Origin: Antedon mediterranea
Lineage: Eukaryota; Echinodermata; Crinoidea; Comatulida; Antedonidae
Direction: 5' to 3'
Length of the DNA stretch: 64,000 nucleotides
Assembly (NCBI RefSeq): GCF_964355755.1
Contig: NC_092676.1
Coordinates: forward strand, 4,260,288-4,324,287
Shown here: positions 27,001-39,000 of the stretch, in pieces
How positions within the stretch are numbered: position 1 is the first letter of the stretch
How the letters are laid out: each line of letters starts with the position of its first letter
Translations under genes and position numbers: made by a program
Notes under the pieces: model-generated
What the model saw: only the letters and a program-made list of their open reading frames with translations
What the model was told of the DNA's origin: nothing
Databases searched by the model: none

Positions 27001-30000
27001 CCCCAACTAAGGTGTAACCTCCACAGCACGTAACCACCAACACAATGGTGCAGCCTCCACAGCAACGTACACCAACACAATGGTGTAACCTCCAACTGTA
27101 GCGTAACCACACACAATGGTATAGCCTCCAACTGTAGTGTAACCACCAACTATGGTGTAACCTCCAACTACACGTAACCACCAACACAATGGTGTAACCT
27201 CCACAGCACGTAACCACCAACTATGGTGTAACCTCCAACTGCACGTAACCACCAACACAATGGTGTAACCTCCACAGCATGTAACCACCAACTATGGTGT
27301 AACCTCCAACTGCGCGTAACCACCAACACAATGGTGTAACCTCCACAGCACGTAACCACCAACTATGGTGTAACCTCAACAGCAACGTACACCAACACAA
27401 TGGTGTAACCTCCACAGCAACGCAACCACCAACACAATGGTGTAACCTCCACAGCAACGTACACCAACACAATGGTGTAACCTCCAATACAAAACAGTGA
27501 GCGTTGCCTCGGGCTAACCTGTCACTTTCTCACTGTTAATTTTGTAACAAGAAATCACGAAACAATACACTTACTACTTACTGTTTCTGTAATTCTCTCT
27601 TTTATTACTCAACTTTAGTTTCCTCATGGACACTTGTTTTCTTTTTAATCTCTCTAATATCTCTGCTCTAAATTATACGTCTGCTCTCTCCTTCCTCTCC
27701 TTTCCAACTCCCAGCTCATCTTTTCTTCCACTCCCTGCTCCTCTGCTGCCCTCTATGTTTTCTATCTTCCCCCAAAATCATTACATCACCCCCCTCCTAA
27801 AATGATCGGTCCCCGATAATAATCCAAAATAATCACCAAAAACAAACAACATTAGGTCAAACATAGAACATAGCTGGTTATTGTTCGTAACGTGCAGGTC
27901 TCCGCCTTACACGTCTCCTGGGATACCTTTTCTCTGGGGGGGGGGGGGTCTGTGGAGATACAGGCGTATTGCCCTGATCACCGGGCTCCTCTGGGATAGT
28001 AAGCAACGGGCCTTCTTCAGGCGTTTCCGGCCGTTGGAGTTCTTCGTCCATTTCCTCCGGGACTGTTGGCGTCTCGTTACCTCCGGCAAGGGTCTCTTGT
28101 GCCACCCGAGCCAACGGACTCTCGTCTCCGGGGAGGATGTCCCAGTGGGCGATCTCCGCGCCCTCATATGGTTTCAGTCGATCCACATGCACGACCTTTG
28201 GTTTCTTTCTCGGTCCCTCTTGGATGCGGTACACCACTTCAGATAGTTTTGTTTTAATTATGTATGGTCCATGCCACTTACACTGAAGTTTCGGCGATTT
28301 TCCTACGGTCTTCGCCGAATTATATAACCACACATATTTCCCTGCCTTGAGATCCTGCTTCTGGGCCTTCTGGTCGTAAGTCGCCTTCTGACGGCAGGCA
28401 CTACTCTTAAGCGTTTCTCTGGCTCTCCCGTGGGCCGCCCGAAGCCTTGCCCTCAACTGCTCCGCGTAGTCGGTCCTCATTTCTCTGTCCTCTGTCTCCA
28501 TTATCGGCATGGTCAAATCAACAGGGAGGGACACCTCTCTCCCAAGGACCATCATGTTTGGTGTCTCTCCCGTCGAGGCATGCGGAGTGGATCGATATGC
28601 GAACGTGGCATACGGCACGTGAACATCCCAGTCTTATTGGTTACAGTGGGGTTCTATCATTATCGCCACCATGTTGACCAAAGTGCGGTTGAACCTCTCG
28701 ATCATCCCGTCTGATTTGGGATTATAGGGCGTCGTCCGAGTCTTGTCTATTCCCAATATCTCGCACAACTCCTAGATTAGGTCAGACTCAAAGTTCCTCC
28801 CCTGATCGGTGTGGAGCTGTCGAGGAACTCCGAATCGCAAAACAAAATTGTCCACGAAACATCTCGCAACGGTTTCCGCCCTCTCGTTGGGAATAGGGTA
28901 TGCTTCTATCCATTTCGAAAAATAGTCGCCTACGACTACAATGTATTTGTTACCTCTGTCGGTCTCAGGCAGTGGGCCTAATATGTCCATAGCAACCCTT
29001 TCCATAGGGTTTCCTACGGGTTGTTGCTGGAGGGGGGCCTTCTTTCTTGGTTGTGTCTTGGTTGTGTCTTCCGCCGAGCACAACCGTCGCATTTACGTAT
29101 CCAGCTCCGGACCCAGGCACCCATTTTTGGCCAGAAATAGCGTTGGACCAACCTTCCGGTAGTTTTAGCCACTCCCAAGTGTCCACTAGTCCTTCCTCCA
29201 TGGAGCTCTTCGAGAACCGTCGGCCTCATTGCTTCAGGAAGCACTAGTCGCCAGGTTATTTCTTTACCATCGTCGGATTCCCACCGGCGATATAACACAT
29301 CATCTCTTACTTCCAACAGGTTCCAGTTCTGCCAGTAACTCTTATAATCAGTTTGCAACCCGGCGATCTCTTCGAACTTTGGTTGGGGCTCTCCTCTCTC
29401 TAGGAATCCCATGACCCATCGGATGGCATCATCTGTCATCTGGGACTGTCGGATGTCTGCGTTCTTCCACGTCGGCTGAAATTGGACTAGCCGTAACGAG
29501 GACCGTGCTCTCGCTTCTTCCTTCCAGGCCAGCTCTTTTTTTCTCGCCATCGTCTCGTCAATTCCGCACTGCACACACGGTTTTCTGGACAGCCCATCTG
29601 CATTGCCATGTTTTAACCCGGGACGGTGGACGATCTTAAAATTATATTCTCCTAGAACTTGAAGCCACCGGGCAAGCTGTCCTTCGGGTTCTTTGAAACT
29701 CATTAACCAACGCAGGGAGGCGTGGTCCGTGCGTACTGTGATCGATTGTCCATACAAGTACTGTCGGAAGTGTTTGAGGTAAGTCACTACGGCCAGCAAT
29801 TCTCGGCGCGTAGCGCAATAGTTTCTCTCCGTCTTACTTAGAGTCCGACTTGCGTAACATATTACATGTTCCTCTCCGTCCTGTTCCTGGGATAATACAG
29901 CGCCGATGCCAACGTCACTCGCGTCGGTGTCGAGAACAAAACGTCCCTCGGGGCGAGGGTAAGCGAGAATTGGTGCCTGTATTAATCGGTCCTTCAGTTC

Positions 30001-33000
30001 TTGAAAGGCCTGCTCACACTCCAGGTCCCAGGAAAATCGTCTGGACTTCTCTGTCAATTTGTGCAGTGGGGCAGCTATGGATGCGAACCCATTTATGAAT
30101 CTCCTATAATAGGACGCCAATCCTAAGAAGCTGCGAACGTCCCGGACGGTAGCTGACGTTGGACATTCTTTTACAGATTCTATCTTCTCAGGATCGGTCA
30201 TCACCCCGGCATGGGAAACTCTGTGTCCGAGGTACGAGACCTCCTGTTTAAATAAGGTGCACTTCTTGGGCTTTAATTTTAATCCGGCCGTTCGTAAGCG
30301 GCAAAACACTTCCTCCAGGCGGTCGATCTCTTCTTCCACCGTCTTTCCATAAACAATCACGTCATCCAAATACACAAGAAGCACTTTCCACTGCAAGCCG
30401 GACAGCACCCGCTCCATGAGCCGCTCAAACGTAGAAGGGGCATTGCAGAGTCCAAATGGCATTACCTTCCAACGATATAAGCCGCCTTGCACGGTGAACG
30501 TGGATTTATCCTTAGCATCGTCATCTAACTCCACTTGCCAGTATCCCGAAGCCAAGTCCAGCGTCGAGAACCATTTGGCACCCGAAAGCGCATCTAAGGA
30601 GTCATTGATTCTAGGGATTGGGTAAGCGTCCTTGATCGTAACCGAATTCAGCCGCCGGTAGTCCACACAGAACCGCTTGGTGCCGTCTTTCTTGGTGACC
30701 AATACGACGTTTGACGCTCACGGACTGTCGGAGGGTTCGATGAGTCCTCTCTCTAGTAAGTCCTCGACTTGACGTTCTATTTCCTTGCTGGCTTTTGCCG
30801 CCTGACGTCTTGGCTGTTCCTTGACTGGCCGAGAAGTTCCAACGTCAATGTGGTGTTTTACTTTATTCCTCCTTCCAAGGTCCGAATCTCCTTCCGAGAA
30901 GACGTCTTGGAACCTACTTAGTAAAGACGCCACCTGCCTGCGATGTTGCGGCTCTAAATCGGTTACGCTTCGGCTTAAGAGGTCCACCAGGTGTTCTGGA
31001 AAAGGTCGCTGGCAGGGCTCGGGGTCCTCCGGATGAAGGGCATTGGCTTCGACCTGGTCTGCAGATACCGGATACAGCTTTCCGACTTTAGTCCCAGCGC
31101 GTAGTACCCTCTTTTCGCCACCAGGATTAAAGATTCTTAGTGGTAGCGCCTGTTGCTTTGCATTCACTAGCGTTCTTGCCATAATGAGTCCTTGTCCAGC
31201 TAGTTCTCCTTCACGATCCGGCTCTATCAGGCCTGTTTCCGTGTTGGTAGGTTGGGACTGGATTAGCCCCAGGATTATGTGTTCGTGCCCTGGCAGGATA
31301 ACCGAAGTGTCCCGTACGATTGTGTTAGGCGAGAACCGTGTCTCATCAGATCCCAGCAGTTCGATCACCTCTCCACCCACCTTCATTTGTAGCCTACAAA
31401 GTAGTCCAGTCAATCTAGTGATATTTAGAGGTAAACCCACCACAAATTGCAATAGTAACGAAACATTGATTTTTTCATTCCAAATGTACTTTAGAATGAC
31501 ATATTAAAAGTCACCGAAAATTGAAGCATTGGAACACATTATTTTTTACGTAATCTCAACAACTATATAGCGATTTTATTCCGTAAATATTTTTGGGGTA
31601 GGGGGTAACATTTATGCCCATAACTTGTGGTTTTTATAATCCAATCTCAATAATCTTGATATCAATGTGTAGAATATATAATTATTTCTTTCTGATATGC
31701 AATTAAAAAAAAACAAAATACAACACCTATTTATATAACTAGAGGTCAAAAGGTTATTGACCTTTTAAAAAAACTCATTTTTTCCATAAAAAAATGATTA
31801 ACTGTAATATCGTATGCCATAATTGTGGATGCATTTAATCAAAATTGTGTTTTTTCTGTACCTATCGATATATAAAATAGGAAACATGATGTTAACTAGA
31901 AAAATTTTAAAAGTAATGATGTACTATTCTTATTGAAATTGATTCTTGATCAAATGTAATGTAAACAATTTTGTGGTAGGGGGTAGCGTTTATGCCTATA
32001 ATCCATTGTTTTATAATCATATCTAAATAGCTTTAGTACCAATGTGTATAGTATATATATCCTACTAATATACATTAAAAAAACAATTAATACAACAGTT
32101 ATACGTAACTAGAGGTCAAAGGGTCATTGACAAACAAAAATTATTAACTGCAATGTCTTATTCCATAATTGCCAATACATTTGATGAAACTTGTGTTAAC
32201 ATTTATGCCTGCCAATAACATCTAAATAACTACAAATGTGTATAATATGTATTTCTTACTCTAAAACCTAATTGATACAACAGTTGTTATGTAACTATAG
32301 AGGTCAGTGACCGTTTACGAAAACTCAAATTTTCTTAAAATAGCGTAAAACTAAATTATGTTTATTTATATATTGGAAGTATTTGGTGAAAATAATGTTT
32401 TCCTGTACATATTGTATCGTCATGAAATAGGAAAAATGCTAGCTAGAAGAACATTGAAATTCATTAGCGGTATGTACTATTGCTGATTAATTAATGAGTC
32501 TTGATAATTTGGAATCAACTCATGATTTACTATAGATAGATTTTTGATGATTTTAGTATCAACGAATGTACGTAATGACAAGTATTGGATCTCCCCAGGG
32601 TTGCGTTCTCTCTCCTCTCCTGTATATTATATACACGGATGAATGTCGCAGCAAACAGGACAATATTCATCTTGTCAAATTTGCTGACGACACTGTCTTG
32701 CTGTCTCTCCTTAAAAATTCACAGGACGGTCATGGTTCCACATTAGATGGAACTCAATGTGACCAAAACCAAGGAGATGATTGTAGATTTTAGGAAGGAG
32801 AAAGGATGCAGCCCTCTGGTATCCCTCATAAATGACGAACCAGCAAAATTGTCCATTCCTTTAAATACCTAGGACAATATCAGCTGGGAATTAAATACAG
32901 AGGCAATAGTAAAGAAAGGGCACCAGAGACTTTATCTGTTAAGGAAGCTGAACCATTTTAATGTCGATAAAGTAATTCTCAGGGTTTTTTATAATTCCTT

Positions 33001-36000
33001 TATTGAGAACGTTTTAACTGTTTTACTTTATATGCTGGTTTTGTATTCTTAGGGCCAAAGAGAGAAACTCACTACAAAGAATTGTTAATTTAAGTTCTAA
33101 ATTAATAGGTTGTCAACTTCGTAGCTTATCTTCCTTCTGTGACATGCAAACTCTAGAAAAAAGTAGAGCTATTCTAAAAAATGTTAACCATGCCTTGTTC
33201 AGTGATTTCGAGCTCATGCCTCATGGGCGTCGCTTTCGGTACCCGGCATGTAGAACACACCGTAAAAGTCATTCTTTTTTGCCAGTTGCCACCCGACTCT
33301 TAAATTCTTGAACTTTGACTCTTGTTATATTGTACCGTGTATTGTGATATTTTTTTATATTTTGTAAGATCATTTTAATCCAGACTTTTTTATTTCAATT
33401 GCCCCGTGTGGGATGATATTGATTAATCCTTGAAATAGAAAAGGACTCAACTATGTCATCAGTATCACTTTCTTGTTCGGGTATCAGTACAGTGCAATGA
33501 CGTTGCATTCACCACATGTAGTTATAGTTACCCCTGAAGGCTTCATGAAGATACTCAGGTGCTGGCTTTAAGTCTGTGTGTAGAGGAACCATGTTTCCAT
33601 CATCTGATCTTCCATCCCCAATCCTCGGTACACATATCAACCCCACTCTCCATTGCTAAAAGATAACTTGAACTTGAACTTGAACATGATGTTATGTACC
33701 TTGGTTGTGGTACGATTATGAAGTTATTATGCGAGGTTGTACTTTTAGATGGGATGGAGTCAAAGGCATTCCACGTTGTCCAGGTCGTCCATTGTACAGA
33801 CACACTAAATCATTTTCTCTAGCAACCACAATGTCATCCTTTGTAGCTTGTTTGCATCTGAAGACTACAGCATAATGTCAGAAATAAGTGCAATGACAAG
33901 CCACTTGTTTTCCAATTCCGAAACTCTGGATGTTTTGTCACCAGTATCGCATGAGCAAACAGAAGGTTATCACAGATGTCTCTCAAAAGTACTGTTTGAA
34001 CCAGTTTGATAGTCCAGCATCTCAGTTCCAGTCTAAAGAATATCACAAGATTTTTTAAATGATTGACTGCAGAGGAGCACTACTAGATAGATCCGTGTCA
34101 TCGGATAATGACCGATGTTTTCCTGTTTGCTGATTCAATGGTTTTTTGTACTATCCGAAATAACATCTGCATCAGCAGCTGCATTCACTCATTGCCATTT
34201 TGTTCAAATACTAATTACGAAGATTTATAAATTGTTGTTTGTTACAGAAAGTGATCCTATTTTGTGGAACATGTCACTGGTAAAATGTACAGGGATACTA
34301 CCACCTGACCCGCCTTACCATGTGCGCCGTCTTTGGTGGATGAGCCACTTTCATAATCATCAAAGACTATGATGGCAGAGCAATATTTGTTACAGATCGC
34401 ATTATAAGTCTCTACACTATTCCATGGAATGCTGTGCAGTAGAGCACTACCATCTAGAATGTAGGCCTACTGGACATAATTCAGTGAGTTGGATGTGTTA
34501 GACTATTCATTGTTTCCACATGGCATCATGTTGGTTTATTAGCTGAAAGTATTGTAAGTTGGTTGTTTCAAAAAGTGCTGGTGGATAACAAAGTTCATGT
34601 TCAAAAACTTCCTTGTTATCACCTCGAGTCTTCTCTGGAACTGTAGGATCGATGCACACATATTTATGTATGTACTTTATTGCCAGGATCTTGAATACAT
34701 TGCAAGACTTTCTGGCCTAACATCCGTCCAAAATATTCAATGAGTCACCTGCAGTAACTCCCGTACCAATGGTATGAAGTCTCTGAGTCGTAACCAAATG
34801 GATTTTTCCATTGCTATTGTGTTCCTGACGTGTGGCCATAAGTTCTTATGTTGGCCGCTGCTGGAGTAACGCCCTGATACTATTGCGAGGCATTACATTC
34901 AGCGCAGATTTTGTCTGGATGTACTCATTCCTAAATCTCTTGTCAAACCTCTGGTTTTCTTTGCGGTTTCTCATAGAAACCTTTTCAATCACCAGGTCTG
35001 TTGACAATCCAGCCCAGATGGTCCGAACGTCATACAACATGGAGGTCATTGTCAAACTGCTGTTGAACATCTTTGTATTTCTACTGGTTAAAAAATCGTT
35101 AAAATACTTACACATCCCAATATAAATACTGTAACCATGGCAACATAAATGCCATCTGGAAAAAATGGAATGTAGATCATCCAGAAGCAACAGAAACAGG
35201 AACTCATCTGCATCTTGAGCTGGTCATGTGTATCGCTTTGGACTGAAATGTTCACCCCAGGGTATCCCTGTGTGTAAACCATTGTTGTTTACAGCGAAAA
35301 CAACATTTTTAGCCAAAATTGACACATTATGTTGTGTTTTTCCGCAAAAATGACATGCTAAATAAAATTTTATGACTATAAGTTTGATATCACTGAATAG
35401 GAAATTTAATAAGCTTTTGGATGACATAAATCACACTTGTATATAATGTATTTCAAATGGTTAAATATATGTAATTAATGGGGCGCAATTAATTTTGACT
35501 TAAAATGACCTTTATAGACCTCTGACCCTTGACCCAATGCTTGGATTTTCGGTGACTTTTAGTATGTCGTTCTACACTTTATATGGAATTCAAAAATACT
35601 TGCTTTGTTACTATTGCAATTTGTGGTGGGTATATCATTAGATTGACTGGACTAAAGGTCTAGTGCCGCTCCTGTTCCTAGTAGATAATTCATCCCAAGT
35701 ACTCCTGAGACTTTTATATCTGCAAACACCACTTCCGTCACCCTAAAAGTGTGGCCAACCTGTAATCCCACCCAGGTACGTCCTCTAGTGTTTAAGCGAC
35801 TGCCGTCCGCTTGTTGGCATTCTCGAGAATCTCGTCTGAGCTCCGGTCGGCGTTCCGTCGGTATTTCGTAGTACAATCGGGATGATAGAACTGTATCCGA
35901 CGCTCCAGTATCAACCAGTAGTGTTGTTCTTGTCCCGTTGACAGTGGCTCCTACGTAATGACCTTCGCTAGGGTGGTATTTGGAGTAATCCGTTTTTTCA

Positions 36001-39000
36001 AGTTGGTTTACTGTCTGGGTGGGGGTGTGGTTTGTGGTTTGTGTGGAGGAGTAGCTCCTCTTTCTCTTTGGTTCACTGGGCCTTCGGTCTCTTCCAGCCT
36101 CCTCTCGACCCCTTGAGTCGGCTGTTCCTCGTTTCCCGAATCTGTCGCTCTGTTACGGCACTGTCTGGCGAGATGGCCCTTCTGTTGGCAATTGTAACAG
36201 ACACTCTTACGCACTCTCTCCTGTCTTTCTTCTCCCGTTTCCCATGGTTTGTCCCGCCTCCTCGGCGTCTGCTGTTCTGTCGAGTGGGGCAGCATGCGTG
36301 CCTCTACCCGTGCCATCCATCTCCCCATTCTTTCTTCAAAATCGTCCTGCCTTTGACGAGGCTCGTTTGTGATCGGCCGTAGGTATTTCGGGGGTGCTCG
36401 TGGGTTCCGTTGCTCCTCCAGCTTGAGGAAACTGTCCGTGGATAGTGCTGCTCTGAGGGCATCATCCAGCGTGGCCGGAGACGCTTTGAAGATTCCTTCT
36501 CCAATCTCTGCTCTCCCCACGGCGTCGCTAAAGTGTCCTTTTGCCAACCGTTCTACTCCTGCTTCTGGAAACTCCGGGTATGCCAGGTAGGATAACTCTC
36601 GGATGGCCTGCCCGAGCTCTTGTAATGTCTCGTTGGGTTTCTGTCTCCTAAGGGCCTGTTTCTGCTGCAACTGCTCAAAATACGGTATAAAATACGGTAT
36701 TTTTATACCGTATTTTTTAGTACCCCGTTTCTGCTAACAATACTTCTTGGGTGGTCGTGTTAAATTTCATCTTTTTTACCCAAATTGCCATTCATTTATT
36801 TGATCGATAATTAAAAGTCGCAATAAAGGAAGTTTTACGTCTCACTTTCAACAGCCTAGCCCTAGTGATAGAGATGTTGTGAGAGCACAGAAACATCGTA
36901 ATGGGGACAATTAATTCGTTCCCTCCCCGAGTTATTGTATTTTGCAATGTTGTACTGCTTTCGCAGGCTCTTCAGCTTTGAGTTTACTTGCTTTGGAGAC
37001 AAGTCTATTCCATACTCCTGCTTTTTTATTTTAGAAATGTCTTTATAAATGTGGTTGTTCCTTTTATTACCTTTTAGTTGGCCAGACATTTTAGCTTCCC
37101 CACACAAATTTATTTAGTAAAACTGTGACGTCTTCGCTTCATATTTTCGCCGAATATATATACACGTGTGTAAAACAGCTGACAGCGACAGAAAATAAAA
37201 ACACGAATGTTGACCTTTTGTCATGTAAAAAAAAAAAACGGTATTTGTTATTGGCAGCAGAAACGGGTACAAAAAATACGGTATAAATTTGTAAATACCG
37301 TATTTTATCCACAAATTTTGTGGGGAAAATACGGTATACAAAATACGGTATATTTTTTATGAGCGCAGTTTCTGCTGCCAAAAATATACCGTATATATAC
37401 GGTATTCAAAAAATGGTTCTAGGACACCTACCCCCTAGACAGTTACCCCCCGGATGTTTACCACCCGGACAACTACCCCCTTAGGACAACTACCCCCGGA
37501 CAACTACCCCCCGGACAACTACCCCCTTAGGACAACTACCCCCTTAGGATAACAACCCCTCGGACAACTACCCCCCGGACAACCACTCCCTTAGGACAAC
37601 TACCCCCTTAGGATAACTACCCCCCCCCCCCGGGTAACTACCCCCCCCCCCTGGGGGTCAACTACCCCCTTCCCCCATCCAAAAGTAGACAAATATATAG
37701 GACCGGTTTCTGTAAAAATGAAATCATCTGTTTTTAACGGGTGTTTCGAAACTAGAGACCCGAGACCAGAGACCTGACACGAGACCCAATACGAAAAGGG
37801 AGACCTATATTTGGGTCTCCCTTTTCGTATATTAGGGTCTCCCTTTTCTTATAGTGGGGTCTCCGTTTTCTTATAGTGGGTCTCCCTTTTCGTATATTTG
37901 GGTTTCCCATTTTGTATATTTGGGTCTCCCTTTCGTATAATTGGGTCTCCCTTTTCGTATATTTAGGTCTCCCTTTTCGTATATTAGGGTCTCCCTTTTT
38001 GTATAGTGGGGTCTCCCTTTTCGTACGTGGGTCTCCCTTTTCGTATATTTAGGTCTCCCTTTTCGTATTGGGTCTCGGCTCTCTGGTCTCTGGTCTCGGG
38101 TCTATAGTTTCGAAACACCCGTTTTTAACCGATTATTCTGTTTAACAGCACGCTAGACCCTAGATGTGCTAGATTTAAAGTACCGTATTTATTGAAAAAA
38201 CGGCCTGGGCTGTTTATTGTTTAGGTGGTTTTAAGGTGGACATTTATTGGAAGAAAGTTGTTTATTCAATGGGAGGGGGTATAATCTAATGGAAATAGAC
38301 GCCGATTATTCCATATGATGTTTCATGGGAGTGACATGGTCACCGTTTATTTGACGGGAATTTATTTAAAGATCGACGTTTATTCGGTGAGTGAACATTG
38401 AGGTCAAATATCAAAAGTGATATTATTCTTCTAGTGTACAAAAATACATATATGACAAATTTGAGACAAAAATTAATTCTTTTAAGACCAGTGGTTATCG
38501 AAGCATTGTCCTGACGCAAAAATTATTATTATTATTAGCGAACCCAGTCTTTACAGTAAATACAGGGAGTACTATATAATACGTTCAACTATCCTATGAT
38601 CATGTGTGACAATCTTCAGTTTATACCAGGCTATATTTATGTTCAATCTTTTACTTTTGTTTACAATAATGAATAGTAATTCGTCAAAGTAACGAATTAA
38701 AATATAGTTATTAATTCCTATTATACACTGTTGCAGAGTCAGGTTGTTGAATGGTCTGGGTGGTTAGGGTGTTCTAAAGGGATAGTTTTCTGGGTGGTAA
38801 TTATCCGGGGGGTAATTGTTCCTAGGGGGTAATTGTCCGGGGGGTAGTTGTCCTAAGGGGGTTGTTGTCCTAAGGGGGTAGTTGTCCGGGGGGTATTTGT
38901 CCGGGGGGTAGTTGTCCTAAAGGGGTAGTTGTCCTAAGGGGGTAGTGGTCCAGGTGGTGGTTGTCCGGGGGGTAGTTGTCCGGGGGGTAAATGTCCAGGG

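Larger units (their letters stand above)
31402..35654. mobile_element. Nested 4.25-kb TIR element inside Gypsy pol
   Basis: Ends are inverted repeats starting TAGTCCAGTCAATCTA. Homology extends about 130 bases through CCCACCACAAATTGCAATAG to AAAAGTCACCGAAAAT (31402-31535 versus 35530-35654). Direct flanks are AAG on both sides, or TA if the outer TA is counted as the target. It splits the protease-RT part of the retrotransposon. Inside are AT-rich DNA with repeated GTAGGGGGTA-CTTTATGCC segments (31600-32300), a LINE fragment (32560-33430) and degraded minus-strand coding-like sequence (33440-35190). Confidence 0.8.

Noticed and set aside
25812-27487. Many minus-strand frames rich in CWWLR, GGYT and LEVTP
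   Set aside because: Products of the LTR minisatellite read in different frames. Same for 39855-41022.
36862-37381. Minus-strand frames of 75-81 codons inside the nested gag element
   Set aside because: Short, overlapping in different frames, low-complexity AT-rich context. One (36862-37107) has a weakly domain-like [20 protein letters not shown] reading, but I could not support it as a gene.
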